Counted from the stretch's first letter, positions 1 through 8,157 are shown. The stretch: 12,757 bases of DNA from DAOVGU01 sp030637775 [NCBI: bacterium] (GCA_030637775.1 DAOWFY010000039.1:1-12757), one strand, 5' to 3'. Made by a program: numbers and translations. The notes: generated by a model not told the origin, from the sequence alone.

Positions 1-95
1 ATTACCTTAAAAGCCCAGACAGAAGCGTTCCCAAGGCGTTGGTGGTATTGGCGAAGCTCACAGTATTTCGATGAGAATTTTAGACCTTATTTCAC
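1..95 (+). repeat. Direct repeat, left copy (identical to 11073-11167)
   Basis: Bases 1-95 match 11073-11167 without a difference, in the same orientation and about 11.07 kb apart. The match probably continues beyond the left edge. Weaker homology resumes at the end of the reading frame (154-198 against 11208-11252) and continues into the leader after the stop (199-217 against 11253-11273). Confidence 0.9.
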
Positions 96-198
96 GGATG
101 ATCAGGGTCACAGTTTCCCTGTAGAATCCATATCAACAGAGGAATGGATACCAGAATTGGAAGAAGGCACAGAAGAAGATACAGGCATAACATATTAA
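1..198 (+). CDS. 3' end of a secreted DNRLRE-type protein (partial; paralogue of the lipase at 9318-11252)
   Basis: An open frame enters from the left edge and encodes 65 residues before TAA at 196-198. The first 34 residues (ITLKAQTEAF...PYFTDD) are identical to residues 585-618 of the downstream lipase, the end of its DNRLRE module. A 17-residue stretch unlike the lipase follows (103-153). The last 14 residues, ELEEGTEEDTGITY, are again identical. By homology the missing N-terminal part could also be a lipase, but only the C-terminal module is visible, so the catalytic domain is unknown. The gene ends 16 bases before clpC, so the two may be co-transcribed. The window edge truncates it; there is no sign that it is broken. 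Confidence 0.85.
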   Translation: MTLKAQTEAFPRRWWYWRSSQYFDENFRPYFTDDQGHSFPVESISTEEWIPELEEGTEEDTGITY

Positions 199-203
199 TT
201 TTT

Positions 204-208
204 GGAGG
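204..208 (+). promoter_or_regulatory. clpC ribosome binding site
   Basis: GGAGG lies six bases before the clpC ATG at 215, a good spacing. It belongs to a leader (199-217) that recurs in altered form before lpxC (11253-11273), so it is part of the duplicated sequence. Confidence 0.8.
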
Positions 209-214
209 CAAAAA

Positions 215-2635
215 ATGTTTGAGAGATTTACCAATCGGGTAAAGAAGGTTCTGGATCTTGCCAAGGAGCAGGCGGTGCGTTTGGGTCACAGTCAGATTCA
301 GACCGAGCATCTACTGCTTGCTCTTGTTCGGGAAGGTCAAGGAGTGGCTGCCGCCGCCTTAGAGATGATGGGCTTAGATCTTGAACAAATAAAACTGGAG
401 GTAGAAAAACTAATTAGAGTTGGCGCCCCCCTTTTAGTGATTGGGGATATTGCTCTTAGTGCTCAGAGCAAGAAGGCTTTAGAACTTGCGGTAGAGGAGG
501 CAAGAGCTCTTGGGCACAACTACATCGGAACCGAACATTTACTTTTGGGTTTAGTCAGAGAGAGGAATGGCATTGCCGCCCAGGTCCTTGCCAAATTAGG
601 GGTGAGCCTGGAAAAAACGAGGAAGGTAATTATGCAACTTTTAGGAGGAGAGAAATTCCCCTCTCAGATGAAGAAGGGGACGGCGCGGAGAACAAAAACA
701 CCGGCTTTAGATGCCTTTGGAACAGACCTGACCAAATTAGCAAAAGAAGGGAAACTTGATCCGGTCATTGGCCGAGAGAAGGAGATCGAAAGGCTCACTC
801 AAATTCTCTGCCGGAGAAAGAAGAATAATCCGGCTCTTTTAGGAGAGGCGGGAGTGGGAAAGACGGCCATTGTAGAAGGTTTTGCGCAAACGATTGCTTC
901 GGGAAAAGCTCCCGAAATCTTAAAGGACAAGAGGGTGGTGATGCTTGATCTCACCTCAATGGTAGCGGGAACAAAATATCGGGGAGAGTTTGAGAGCAGG
1001 ATTAAAGCGGTAATGAATGAGATTATTAACTTCAAGAATATCATTGTGTTTATCGATGAACTCCATACTCTGGTAGGTGCTGGTGGAGCAGAGGGAGCAA
1101 TTGACGCTTCCAATATCTTAAAGCCCGCTCTTTCCCGGGGTGAGATGCAGTGTATTGGCGCTACTACCCTTAATGAATACCGCAAATATATCGAGAAGGA
1201 CGCTGCTTTGGAAAGAAGGTTCCAGACCGTAATTGTTAACCCTCCTAGCGTAGAAGAGACAATTGAAATCTTAAAGGGTCTGCGCGGAAAGTATGAAACC
1301 CACCATAAAATTAAGATTGCAGATTCCGCCCTTGAGGCAGCCGCCAGACTTTCTGACCGATATATCAGTGGAAGATTCTTGCCGGATAAGGCCATTGATC
1401 TGGTTGACGAAGCAGCCTCCAGGCTCAGGGTCAACCTTTCCATCCTTCCGGCAGAGCTCAAGGAAATGAAAAAGCAAGTTGCTAAAGTAACGGAGGAGAA
1501 GGAGGAGGCCAGTTCCCGCCAGGACTTTGAAAGGGCAGCAAAACTGCGGGATAAGGAACGGGAATTAAAGAAAAGACTCCAGGAGGCAAAGGAAAAATGG
1601 CAGCAGACCCAGCCAAAGGGAAAAAATGAGGTTAGCGAGGAGGAGATTGCCAACATTGTGTCCAACTGGACAGGTGTGCCGGTAGTCCAGCTTCAGAAAG
1701 AGGAAAGTAAAAGGCTGCTGGAGATGGAAAAGGAGATTCATAAGACGGTGGTGGGCCAGGATGAGGCAATCGCGGCAATTTCCCGGGCCATCAGAAGATC
1801 CAGAGCGGGCCTCAAAGATGCCAAGCGACCTATTGGCTCCTTTGTCTTTTTAGGCCCAACCGGCGTGGGTAAAACACTATTGGCCAGAGCATTGGCAGGA
1901 TTCCTCTTTGGCTCTGAGGATACTTTGGTACAGATTGATATGTCCGAATATATGGAGAAGTTTGCTGTAAGCAGGCTTGTTGGTGCTCCTCCAGGTTATG
2001 TTGGCTATGAGGAAGGAGGACAACTTACGGAAAAAATAAGGAGAAAACCATACTCGGTAATTCTTCTTGATGAGATTGAAAAGGCGCATCCGGATGTTTT
2101 CAATATCCTTTTACAGATATTAGAGGATGGGAGATTGACCGATTCTCTGGGAAGAACGGTTGATTTCCGTAACTGCATTCTGATTATGACCTCCAATGTG
2201 GGAGCAGAAATTCTAAAAAGACAGGGAGTTCTTGGCTTTGCCAAGCGGGATGAAGAAACCGGCTATGAGGCAATGAAGAATAAATTATTGGAGGAGGCCA
2301 AGCGCATCTTCCGGCCGGAGTTTCTCAATAGGCTTGATGAGATGATTGTGTTTCGAAACTTAACCAAAGAGGAGCTCTCGAAAATTGCCGATCTGGAGAT
2401 GGCTAAGGTTAAGGAAAGGCTGGCGGAGCAGGAAATTTCCATAGAATTGGATAAGAAAGCCAAGGACTTTTTGATTGTAAAAGGATATGATGAAAAGTTT
2501 GGCGCCCGACCACTACGTAGGGTTATCGGTCGCTACATCGAAGACAAACTCAGTGAGGAGGTTCTCAAAGGCACATACAAGAAGGGAGCAAAAATCAAGA
2601 TCACCGCCGATGGGGAAAAATTGATCTTTAAATAA
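215..2635 (+). CDS. clpC: ClpC-type AAA+ ATP-dependent unfoldase / Clp protease ATP-binding subunit
   Basis: Hexameric cytosolic chaperone that unfolds proteins and, with ClpP, feeds them to degradation. The 806 residues show the full ClpC plan. Two N-terminal Clp_N repeats lie at about 1-145, each with an xTEHLLL.LV motif. The first AAA+ domain has Walker A GEAGVGKT at 210-217 and Walker B FIDE ending at D281-E282. A UVR-type coiled segment sits at about 430-465 (QDFERAAKLRDKE), which separates ClpC from ClpA. The second AAA+ domain has Walker A GPTGVGKT at 547-554 and Walker B LLDE at D619-E620. The C-terminal D2-small domain is complete (FGARPLRR). The start at 215 has a strong GGAGG and gives the usual MFERFT opening. 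No clpP or mcsB is visible. Codons 7-18 of this gene recur as a fragment at 6609-6644. Confidence 0.97.
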   Translation: MFERFTNRVKKVLDLAKEQAVRLGHSQIQTEHLLLALVREGQGVAAAALEMMGLDLEQIKLEVEKLIRVGAPLLVIGDIALSAQSKKALELAVEEARALGHNYIGTEHLLLGLVRERNGIAAQVLAKLGVSLEKTRKVIMQLLGGEKFPSQMKKGTARRTKTPALDAFGTDLTKLAKEGKLDPVIGREKEIERLTQILCRRKKNNPALLGEAGVGKTAIVEGFAQTIASGKAPEILKDKRVVMLDLTSMVAGTKYRGEFESRIKAVMNEIINFKNIIVFIDELHTLVGAGGAEGAIDASNILKPALSRGEMQCIGATTLNEYRKYIEKDAALERRFQTVIVNPPSVEETIEILKGLRGKYETHHKIKIADSALEAAARLSDRYISGRFLPDKAIDLVDEAASRLRVNLSILPAELKEMKKQVAKVTEEKEEASSRQDFERAAKLRDKERELKKRLQEAKEKWQQTQPKGKNEVSEEEIANIVSNWTGVPVVQLQKEESKRLLEMEKEIHKTVVGQDEAIAAISRAIRRSRAGLKDAKRPIGSFVFLGPTGVGKTLLARALAGFLFGSEDTLVQIDMSEYMEKFAVSRLVGAPPGYVGYEEGGQLTEKIRRKPYSVILLDEIEKAHPDVFNILLQILEDGRLTDSLGRTVDFRNCILIMTSNVGAEILKRQGVLGFAKRDEETGYEAMKNKLLEEAKRIFRPEFLNRLDEMIVFRNLTKEELSKIADLEMAKVKERLAEQEISIELDKKAKDFLIVKGYDEKFGARPLRRVIGRYIEDKLSEEVLKGTYKKGAKIKITADGEKLIFK

Positions 2636-2663
2636 AGGGGTCAGGTCTCAACATTTGACAAAA
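2636..2663 (+). repeat. G-rich intergenic motif between clpC and bamA, resembling a dispersed repeat
   Basis: The gap between the clpC stop and the bamA ATG is nearly filled by AGGGGTCAGGTCTC followed by AACATTTGACA. I recall near-identical GGGGTCAGGTCTTGA...TTTGACA sequences as common intergenic repeats in uncultured bacteria, often near REP-associated Y1-type transposases. That is recollection, not a search result. No transposase gene is present here. The TTGACA at 2654-2659 looks like a -35 box, but no -10 follows at the right distance. Confidence 0.4.
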
Positions 2664-2665
2664 TT

Positions 2666-4924
2666 ATGAGAAAAGTTTTTCTTTTTAGCCTTTTTTTATT
2701 TTTTTTAATCGGTGGGAGGGGGTTGTACGCGGAAGAAAAAGTAATAAGTTCTATTAAAGTAGAAGGAAATGAACTTGTCAGTTCGGAGCGGATTCTTTCT
2801 CTTCTGCGGACAAAGGTTGGCAAGCCCTTCTCGAAGACCACCTTAGAGGAAGATATCAGACGGCTCTATCAGAGCGGCTATTTCTCCGATATCAAGGTGA
2901 TAGAGGAGGAAGAGAAAGAAGGAATTGCTCTTACCATCAAGGTAGAGGAAAATCCGATCATTGTCAATATTTCTATCAGAGGGAACAAAATCTTTAGAAA
3001 AAGCAATATCAGAAAAGAACTTCCCTTTAAAGTGGGGGATCTCTATAGTGAGAAGAAATTAAAGGATGCAGTCTCTGCCATCAACGACCTTTACGAGAAA
3101 AAGGGGGTTTTCTTTACAGAGATAAGACCGGAGGTAGAGATAAAGGAGAAGAAAGCAACCATTTTCTTTTACCTTAAGGAGGGAAAGCGAGGAAGAGTCA
3201 CCAAGATCCAGTTTGAAGGAAATAAAACATTTTCCGATAAAAAGATAAAAAGAAAAATGAAAATAAAGCAACGGGGATTCTTCAGACTGGGCACATTTAA
3301 GAAAGAGGCATTGGAGGAGGATAAAGCCAGAATTATCGCCTTCTATAAGGGAAATGGATTCGCTCAAGTTCAAATCAAGGAGGTAAAAGTTATCCCGGAT
3401 AGGAAGAAGAAAAAGATTACCATTAAGATTGTCATTGATGAGGGAATGAGATTTTACTTAGGAGAAAGAAAGATTGAAGGCAGACTACTTTTTCCTGCGG
3501 ATGAATTAAAAGAAAGACTCTTCCTTGAAACCGGTAGTCCGTATGTAGAGAGAAAGGTTGCTTCCGAAAGTGATTCTTTGAGAAGCTATTACTTGGATAG
3601 AGGTTATCTTTTAGCAAGAGTTGAAACCATTCCGGTATTTAATTCTGCCACCAAGAGAATTGATGTTACCTACAGGATTGAGCCCGGGGAGATCATCTCC
3701 ATCGAGGAGATAAAGATAAAGGGGAATAAAATAACCAAGGATAATGTGCTCCGCCGGCAACTAAAGGTTAAACCGGGGGAGGTCTTCTCGGGAAAAAAAT
3801 TAAGGAAGAGCCTTGTAGCCCTCTCTGACCTTGGCTATTTTGAGGATATTGATGTGGATACAGAACCAGGCACACAGCCCGACAGAAGAAACCTTGCTTT
3901 GAAGGTAGATGAGAAGGAGAAAACCGGTCTTTTCCTCTTTGGAGCCGGTTATAGCAGTGTCGATAGATTTATTGGCATTATTGGGGTGGAGCAGACAAAT
4001 TTTGACTGGAAAGGCTGGCCGCATTTTGTGGGGGGAGGCCAGAATATCAAACTACAGTCAGAGTTTGGAGCCGAGAAGAGAGAATACTATCTCTCCTTCA
4101 CTAATCCCTGGATCTTTGATAAGCCGATTTCCTTTGGATTTGATATCTATTCTATTGAGCAGGAATGGGATGAGTATACAGAAGGCAGGCTTGGAGGAGA
4201 TATAAGACTGGCAAGACGTTTTCTCGATGGACTTTATGTTCTCTCCCTTATGCCGAAGAGTGAAGAAATTGAAATCTCAGATATTGATGAGGAGAGTGTC
4301 TCTGAGGATCTATTAAAGGAGGAGGGCAAGAACTGGATTAATAGCATCACCGTCGGTTTTACCCGGGACAGCCGAGATTCAAAGATTAGGCCTACCTCTG
4401 GTTCCAAGAATAGTATCGCAGTACAATACGCTGGTTTAGGAGGGGACAAGGAGTTTACGAAGGAGATTTTAGAATCTACTTTTTATTTTCCTTTGCCGAA
4501 AAATTTTGTCCTTTCTTCTCGTACTCAATTTGGTATTGCCCAGGACAATATCCCCATCTATGAGAAATTCTATGCGGGAGGAGCCGATACCGTTCGGGGA
4601 TATGAGGAGCGCTCGGTTGGACCAAAGGATGAATCTGATAATCCCATTGGAGGCAAGACAATTCTTTTAGAAAATTTGGAAATAACCCATCCCCTTTACA
4701 AAGACATTTTGTATTGGGCAGTTTTCTTTGATGCCGGGAATGTCTGGGATGAGCTGGAAAACGTTGAGCTTGCTGAGATTAGAAAAGGGGTGGGTGCGGG
4801 CATCCGGATTAAGGTTCCTTTCTTCCAGATTCCCATCAGGATAGATTATGGTTATCCTTTAAACCCAGAGCCAGGAGAAAAGCAAGAAGGAAGGTTCCAT
4901 TTTACAATGCAGTGGGGATTCTGA
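2666..4924 (+). CDS. bamA: BamA, outer membrane protein assembly factor (Omp85 family)
   Basis: Central subunit of the BAM machine, which folds beta-barrel proteins into the outer membrane. The 752 residues start with a signal peptide (about 1-22, MRKVFLFSLFLFFLIGG, ending near LYA). Five POTRA domains follow at roughly 25-97, 98-175, 176-260, 261-343 and 344-420, each opening with the I.I.GN/EGN pattern and ending with a (G)YF.DI-like turn. A 16-strand-type barrel covers about 421-752. The conserved VRGY motif of lumenal loop 6 is at about 643-646, and the protein ends in the outer-membrane C-terminal phenylalanine (QWGF). It lies 30 bases after clpC and upstream of skp and lpxD, a classic envelope order. 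The signal peptide fixes the start, yet no Shine-Dalgarno lies within 20 bases of it. Confidence 0.96.
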   Translation: MRKVFLFSLFLFFLIGGRGLYAEEKVISSIKVEGNELVSSERILSLLRTKVGKPFSKTTLEEDIRRLYQSGYFSDIKVIEEEEKEGIALTIKVEENPIIVNISIRGNKIFRKSNIRKELPFKVGDLYSEKKLKDAVSAINDLYEKKGVFFTEIRPEVEIKEKKATIFFYLKEGKRGRVTKIQFEGNKTFSDKKIKRKMKIKQRGFFRLGTFKKEALEEDKARIIAFYKGNGFAQVQIKEVKVIPDRKKKKITIKIVIDEGMRFYLGERKIEGRLLFPADELKERLFLETGSPYVERKVASESDSLRSYYLDRGYLLARVETIPVFNSATKRIDVTYRIEPGEIISIEEIKIKGNKITKDNVLRRQLKVKPGEVFSGKKLRKSLVALSDLGYFEDIDVDTEPGTQPDRRNLALKVDEKEKTGLFLFGAGYSSVDRFIGIIGVEQTNFDWKGWPHFVGGGQNIKLQSEFGAEKREYYLSFTNPWIFDKPISFGFDIYSIEQEWDEYTEGRLGGDIRLARRFLDGLYVLSLMPKSEEIEISDIDEESVSEDLLKEEGKNWINSITVGFTRDSRDSKIRPTSGSKNSIAVQYAGLGGDKEFTKEILESTFYFPLPKNFVLSSRTQFGIAQDNIPIYEKFYAGGADTVRGYEERSVGPKDESDNPIGGKTILLENLEITHPLYKDILYWAVFFDAGNVWDELENVELAEIRKGVGAGIRIKVPFFQIPIRIDYGYPLNPEPGEKQEGRFHFTMQWGF

Positions 4925-4925
4925 C

Positions 4926-4973
4926 GGCAACGGTCCTTTATTTTGCTCTCTACGCTACATAAAGACCATTGCC
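4926..4973 (+). other. Stem-loop between bamA and ompH
   Basis: GGCAACGGTCCTTTA (4926-4940) can pair with TAAAGACCATTGCC (4960-4973): fourteen positions with one mismatch and one bulged base, around a 19-base loop. It starts two bases after the bamA stop and is followed by a T-rich but interrupted run (TTATTGTTTATTG). It could be a partial terminator or attenuator, a 3' stabiliser of the bamA message, or a small palindromic repeat. It is not a clean Rho-independent terminator. Confidence 0.5.
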
Positions 4974-5001
4974 TTATTGTTTATTGAAAAAAGGAGAAAG
5001 A

Positions 5002-5544
5002 ATGTTTACAAAAAAGGTCTCATTAGGTCTTATAATTCTGTGTTTTTTGGGGTTGATGGCAAAGGTGCCGGAAAGCTGGGGAGCAACATTAAAGATTGGC
5101 TATATCGATATTACCGAAGCATTTGAAGGGTACCACAAAACCCAAAAGAGCGAGAAGGAGTTTCAGGCGGAAAAGAAGAAAAAACAGGAGGAGATTAAAA
5201 AGCGGGAGGAAAAAATAAAATCATTAAGCGCGGAGTTAGAAAAAAAGAAGAGGATCTTAAAGAAAGAAGAGGTGGCAAAAAGAAACGAGGAAATAAAGAA
5301 AAGGACTGCCGAACTCAGAGAATTTATGATCAAGGCAAATGTAGAATTACGTGAAGAGAATGCTCGGTTAATAAAGGAACTATCTGCCGATATTGAAGAA
5401 GCGATTAAAAATTTTGCCAAGAGCAGAAGATATAGTATAATATTAAGAAAGGAATCCGACTTGCGGATTTCTCCCTTACTTTTTGCTCCCAAGAGTATGG
5501 ATCTGACTGAAGAATTTATTAAGTTTCTGAACAAGAAAAAATAA
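5002..5544 (+). CDS. skp: OmpH/Skp-family periplasmic chaperone
   Basis: Periplasmic holdase that shields unfolded outer-membrane proteins on their way to BamA. The protein has 180 residues, close to the usual Skp length. A signal peptide (about 1-28, cleavage near WGA) precedes the family opening [16 protein letters not shown] very lysine- and glutamate-rich coiled coil (about 45-130) would form the tentacle, and the C-terminal segment returns to the small trimerisation body. The start at 5002 is chosen because AAGGAG at 4991-4996 lies five bases upstream and the signal peptide begins there; a longer frame from TTG at 4969 would prepend residues without a ribosome site. The gene sits between bamA and lpxD, as in many diderms, and its stop overlaps the lpxD ATG (TAATG). 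Confidence 0.92.
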   Translation: MFTKKVSLGLIILCFLGLMAKVPESWGATLKIGYIDITEAFEGYHKTQKSEKEFQAEKKKKQEEIKKREEKIKSLSAELEKKKRILKKEEVAKRNEEIKKRTAELREFMIKANVELREENARLIKELSADIEEAIKNFAKSRRYSIILRKESDLRISPLLFAPKSMDLTEEFIKFLNKKK

Positions 5545-6578
5545 TGCGTAAAAGATTAAAAGAGATTGCAGAAACTGTAGGGGGTAAGATAATCGGGGAT
5601 GGCAATACGATTATCACGGGCATCTCCGGAATTATCGAGGCAAAAAAGGGAGATATCGCCTTTGTCGCCAATCGCAAATATCTTCATCTGATGGAGAAGA
5701 CAAAAGCATCCGCCATTCTTGTCTTTCCCAATATTACCAATTCCTCCAGGCCCTTAATTCAGGTTGAGAATCCCTCCCTGGCCTTCTCCAAGATTATTTC
5801 CTCAATCGGTCCCGAGCCAATTCAATTTCCCCCAAGCATCCATCCTACAGCGGTCATTGGAGAGAATGTAAAATTGGGAAAGAATGTCTCCATTCAGCCC
5901 TATGTGGTGATTGAGGACAATAGCAAAATCGGAGACCATACCACCCTCTGTAGTGGTGTCTACATTGGCCATTACACGCAAATTGGCAACAATTGCCGCA
6001 TCTATCCTTATGTCTCGATCCGGGAAAGAATTATCATTGGCAATCGGGTAATTGTCCATTCCGGGACCATAATCGGCAGTGACGGATTCGGTTTTGCCGC
6101 GCTAAGAGGAGTCCACCACAAGATTCCCCAGATTGGGACGGTGGTGATTGAAGATGATGTGGAGATTGGAGCAAATGTTACCATTGATCGCGCCCGCTTT
6201 GATAAGACCTGGATTAAGAAAGGGGTAAAGATCGATAATCTGGTTCAGATTGCCCATAATGTTGTCATCGGAGAAAATTCGATCATCGTGGCGCAGGTGG
6301 GCATTTCCGGAAGTACTACCATCGGTAAGAATGTCATTATTGCTGGTCAGGCCGGTCTCATCGGCCATATCACCGTCGGTGATAATGCAGTTATTGCAGG
6401 AAAAAGTGGGGTAACGAAGGACATTCCCGCCAATCTTCATGTCTCCGGTTTCCCGGCGCGGGAAAAGGGAAGGGATATGAAGGCCTATGCCTACATCTCA
6501 AGATTCCCAAAACTTCTCAAGAAGATAGCCATCTTAGAGGAAAGGATAAAAAAATTAGAAGAGAAAACCAAAAAATAA
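5544..6578 (+). CDS. lpxD: LpxD, UDP-3-O-(3-hydroxyacyl)glucosamine N-acyltransferase
   Basis: Third enzyme of lipid A synthesis: it transfers a 3-hydroxyacyl chain from ACP to the 2-amino group of UDP-3-O-acyl-glucosamine in the cytosol. The 344 residues contain an N-terminal uridine-binding domain (about 1-95, ending just before [11 protein letters not shown]), then a left-handed beta helix of hexapeptide repeats (about 100-290), and a C-terminal helical tail (about 310-344). The presumed catalytic histidine is H238 in [10 protein letters not shown], matching the position known from E. coli (H239). SGFPAR near 301-306 is a family hallmark. The start overlaps the skp stop by one base, so translation is probably coupled. 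In many relatives the next gene is lpxC/fabZ or fabZ; here a foreign-looking block intervenes. Confidence 0.95.
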   Translation: MRKRLKEIAETVGGKIIGDGNTIITGISGIIEAKKGDIAFVANRKYLHLMEKTKASAILVFPNITNSSRPLIQVENPSLAFSKIISSIGPEPIQFPPSIHPTAVIGENVKLGKNVSIQPYVVIEDNSKIGDHTTLCSGVYIGHYTQIGNNCRIYPYVSIRERIIIGNRVIVHSGTIIGSDGFGFAALRGVHHKIPQIGTVVIEDDVEIGANVTIDRARFDKTWIKKGVKIDNLVQIAHNVVIGENSIIVAQVGISGSTTIGKNVIIAGQAGLIGHITVGDNAVIAGKSGVTKDIPANLHVSGFPAREKGRDMKAYAYISRFPKLLKKIAILEERIKKLEEKTKK

Positions 6579-6607
6579 CCACAGATTATACCACGAAAGC
6601 ACGAAAA
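6577..6607 (+). repeat. Short intergenic repeat-like sequence after lpxD
   Basis: The lpxD stop runs into ACCACAGATTATACCACGAAAGCACGAAA, which contains CACGAAA twice (6592-6598 and 6600-6606). I recall ACCACAGATT/CCACGAAAGCACGAAA strings as widespread low-complexity intergenic repeats in environmental genomes, but this has not been searched. It marks the junction between lpxD and the inserted block. Confidence 0.35.
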
Positions 6608-6608
6608 A

Positions 6609-6644
6609 AATCGGGTAAAGAAGGTTTTGGATCTTGCCAAGGAG
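6609..6644 (+). pseudogene. clpC fragment (codons 7-18) at the 5' edge of the cassette
   Basis: Thirty-six bases match clpC 233-268 with one difference (C251 to T6627, a synonymous Leu CTG to TTG). Read in the clpC frame they give NRVKKVLDLAKE, then TKK and a TGA at 6654-6656 that overlaps the ATG of the next gene as ATGA. The preceding frame is open back to the lpxD stop. There is no start codon for it, so it is a remnant and not a gene. Its terminal AAGGAG (6639-6644) now stands eight bases before the ATG at 6653 and acts as that gene's ribosome binding site. Confidence 0.85.
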
Positions 6645-6652
6645 ACAAAAAA

Positions 6653-7870
6653 ATGAATAAATGGAAAACTAATTTTGTATGGGTGGGAGTAGTAACAAGT
6701 GCTTTATTAATCTCTTCAACTTTTATTTTCGGCGCTCCTAAAAGAAAATCACCAACAGTAACCATTGCTTCTCCAGAGGATGGAGCAATTATACCCAGGG
6801 GAACTAAGATAGAAATCAATGTAAATTACCAGGCAGGCCAAGGAAAGATATATAGTTTAGAACTTAAGGTAGACAGAAAACCTGTAGAAACCAAGTTAGT
6901 TGTTCCTCCTGCTACCTCAGGCAGTCATACCTTCAGTTACAGCACCTTTTCTCTTTCAGAAGGCTCTCATACTTTCTCTGTTTACGCCTATCAGACGAAA
7001 AGACCTACTAAAGGCAAAGACAGTATCACCATAAATATTTCTCCTGGTCTCGCCTTCCCATCAGTAGAAGAGATATTGTGGAGAGTAGAAAGTAACTACA
7101 CTCTAATCCAGGATATGAAGGCAATATTAATTGCCCGCTGCACCTTTAATTCCAAACCTTTTGGGAAGACAGACCTTGCTCTTGTCTATACTAAGGCTCC
7201 AGATAAGATGAGACGGGAGACCTATCTTCCTAGAGTAAAGGAAGGGGAGAAAAAGAAGTTTTCTTCAACGAAAATGACTGATAGAAAAATAAAAGAAATG
7301 CGTATGCTTATCAGAAAAGATAGAATTAAACCCACAGATATTATGATTACTGATGGCTCGAAGATTATTGTGCTTAATCCAGAAACAATGGAGAAGATGG
7401 TAGAAAGGGATCTTATTAAAGAAGCAGGAATTTCCTCCTCTCAATTTGACCAAATGGACCTCTGGTATAATCAAGATGAATTTATCGCTAACCATAGTTT
7501 AACCTTAGATGAAGAGAATAGTGACTCCAAGAGAGGAATTTATGCTCTTGATGCTGTGCCGGTAACTCCCAATAAACTATATTCAAAATTAAGAATGTCT
7601 ATTGATTACGAAAAAGGAATAATGCCAAAATTTATGCTTTATCAAAAGAGCGAAGAAGGAGAAGAGGAATTGATACAGACAATAGAGATTAAAAGAACTA
7701 AGAAAATTTTAGCTGATAAAAAAGAGAGAAAATGGGCATATGTCCCTGCAAGGATAGTTAATACTTCTCCTCATACTGTCGGAGATCTTATAACTATTCA
7801 GGATTACCTCTTTATCAGAATAAACCTTGGTCTTTCTGATAACCTTTTTGACCCAGAATACTTAAAATGA
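6653..7870 (+). CDS. Secreted protein with Ig-like domain and LolA-like lipoprotein-sorting domain
   Basis: A signal peptide (about 1-28, MNKWKTNFVWVG... ending near FGA) directs the 405-residue product out of the cytoplasm. No lipobox cysteine is visible. Residues about 33-128 look like a bacterial Ig-like fold (VTIASPEDGAIIPRGTKIEI, then SLSEGSHTFSVYAY). Residues about 135-400 resemble outer-membrane lipoprotein-sorting (LolA-fold) proteins: FPSVEEILWRVESNYTLIQDMKA, then beta-strands with ALVYTKAPDKMRRETY and a late KLRMSIDYEKGIMPKFMLY. LolA-fold proteins bind acyl chains, so a lipid-binding role is plausible but inferred from weak resemblance. The start has AAGGAG eight bases upstream, supplied by the clpC fragment. 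The stop overlaps the next ATG as ATGA, implying coupled translation. Confidence 0.75.
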   Translation: MNKWKTNFVWVGVVTSALLISSTFIFGAPKRKSPTVTIASPEDGAIIPRGTKIEINVNYQAGQGKIYSLELKVDRKPVETKLVVPPATSGSHTFSYSTFSLSEGSHTFSVYAYQTKRPTKGKDSITINISPGLAFPSVEEILWRVESNYTLIQDMKAILIARCTFNSKPFGKTDLALVYTKAPDKMRRETYLPRVKEGEKKKFSSTKMTDRKIKEMRMLIRKDRIKPTDIMITDGSKIIVLNPETMEKMVERDLIKEAGISSSQFDQMDLWYNQDEFIANHSLTLDEENSDSKRGIYALDAVPVTPNKLYSKLRMSIDYEKGIMPKFMLYQKSEEGEEELIQTIEIKRTKKILADKKERKWAYVPARIVNTSPHTVGDLITIQDYLFIRINLGLSDNLFDPEYLK

Positions 7871-8145
7871 AGAAATTTAGAATTTCAAGAAAAACACGCA
7901 AAATTTTATATGTCTGCCTTCTTATCGTAGGAGTTTATGGTATAATTCCCGTAATTTTTACATCTTTATCAGCCATGCTTTCGATACTTTTAGTTATAGG
8001 ATTGGGAGGTTTAAAAGCCGCATTGCATTTTGCAATTTTACATCTTGTCCCTCCGCTTATTTTCGGTTTCCTTTTTGGTTTCTTAATAAAAACTGCTGTA
8101 AAAAATTTATCTCTAATTAAAAAACAGTCTTCTAAAAATCCTTGA
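7867..8145 (+). CDS. Small two-helix membrane protein of unknown function
   Basis: The 92-residue product has a basic N-terminus (MKKFRISRKTRK) and two hydrophobic helices at about 13-36 and 42-79. The second region is long and may itself hold a short reentrant turn around the LGGLKAALHF segment. A basic C-terminal tail (IKKQSSKNP) follows. By the positive-inside rule both ends would be cytoplasmic. I do not recognise a family. It overlaps the preceding gene by four bases (ATGA), so it is probably made together with the LolA-like protein and could anchor or export partners of the cassette. This role is inferred from position alone. Confidence 0.7.
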   Translation: MKKFRISRKTRKILYVCLLIVGVYGIIPVIFTSLSAMLSILLVIGLGGLKAALHFAILHLVPPLIFGFLFGFLIKTAVKNLSLIKKQSSKNP

Positions 8146-8157
8146 TAAAAGCAAAAT

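Noticed and set aside
799-1665. 288-codon open frame on the - strand
   Set aside because: It lies wholly antisense to clpC, its serine/leucine-rich product mirrors the clpC codons, and it has no family features.
2654-2659. TTGACA as a bamA promoter -35 box
   Set aside because: No -10 hexamer follows at 15-19 bases; the region is already inside the bamA reading frame.
3909-4205. 98-codon + strand frame inside bamA
   Set aside because: It is out of frame within a well-supported bamA region and has no recognisable domain.
4969-5001. Upstream TTG start for skp
   Set aside because: It would add residues in front of a clear signal peptide; the ATG at 5002 has AAGGAG five bases upstream.
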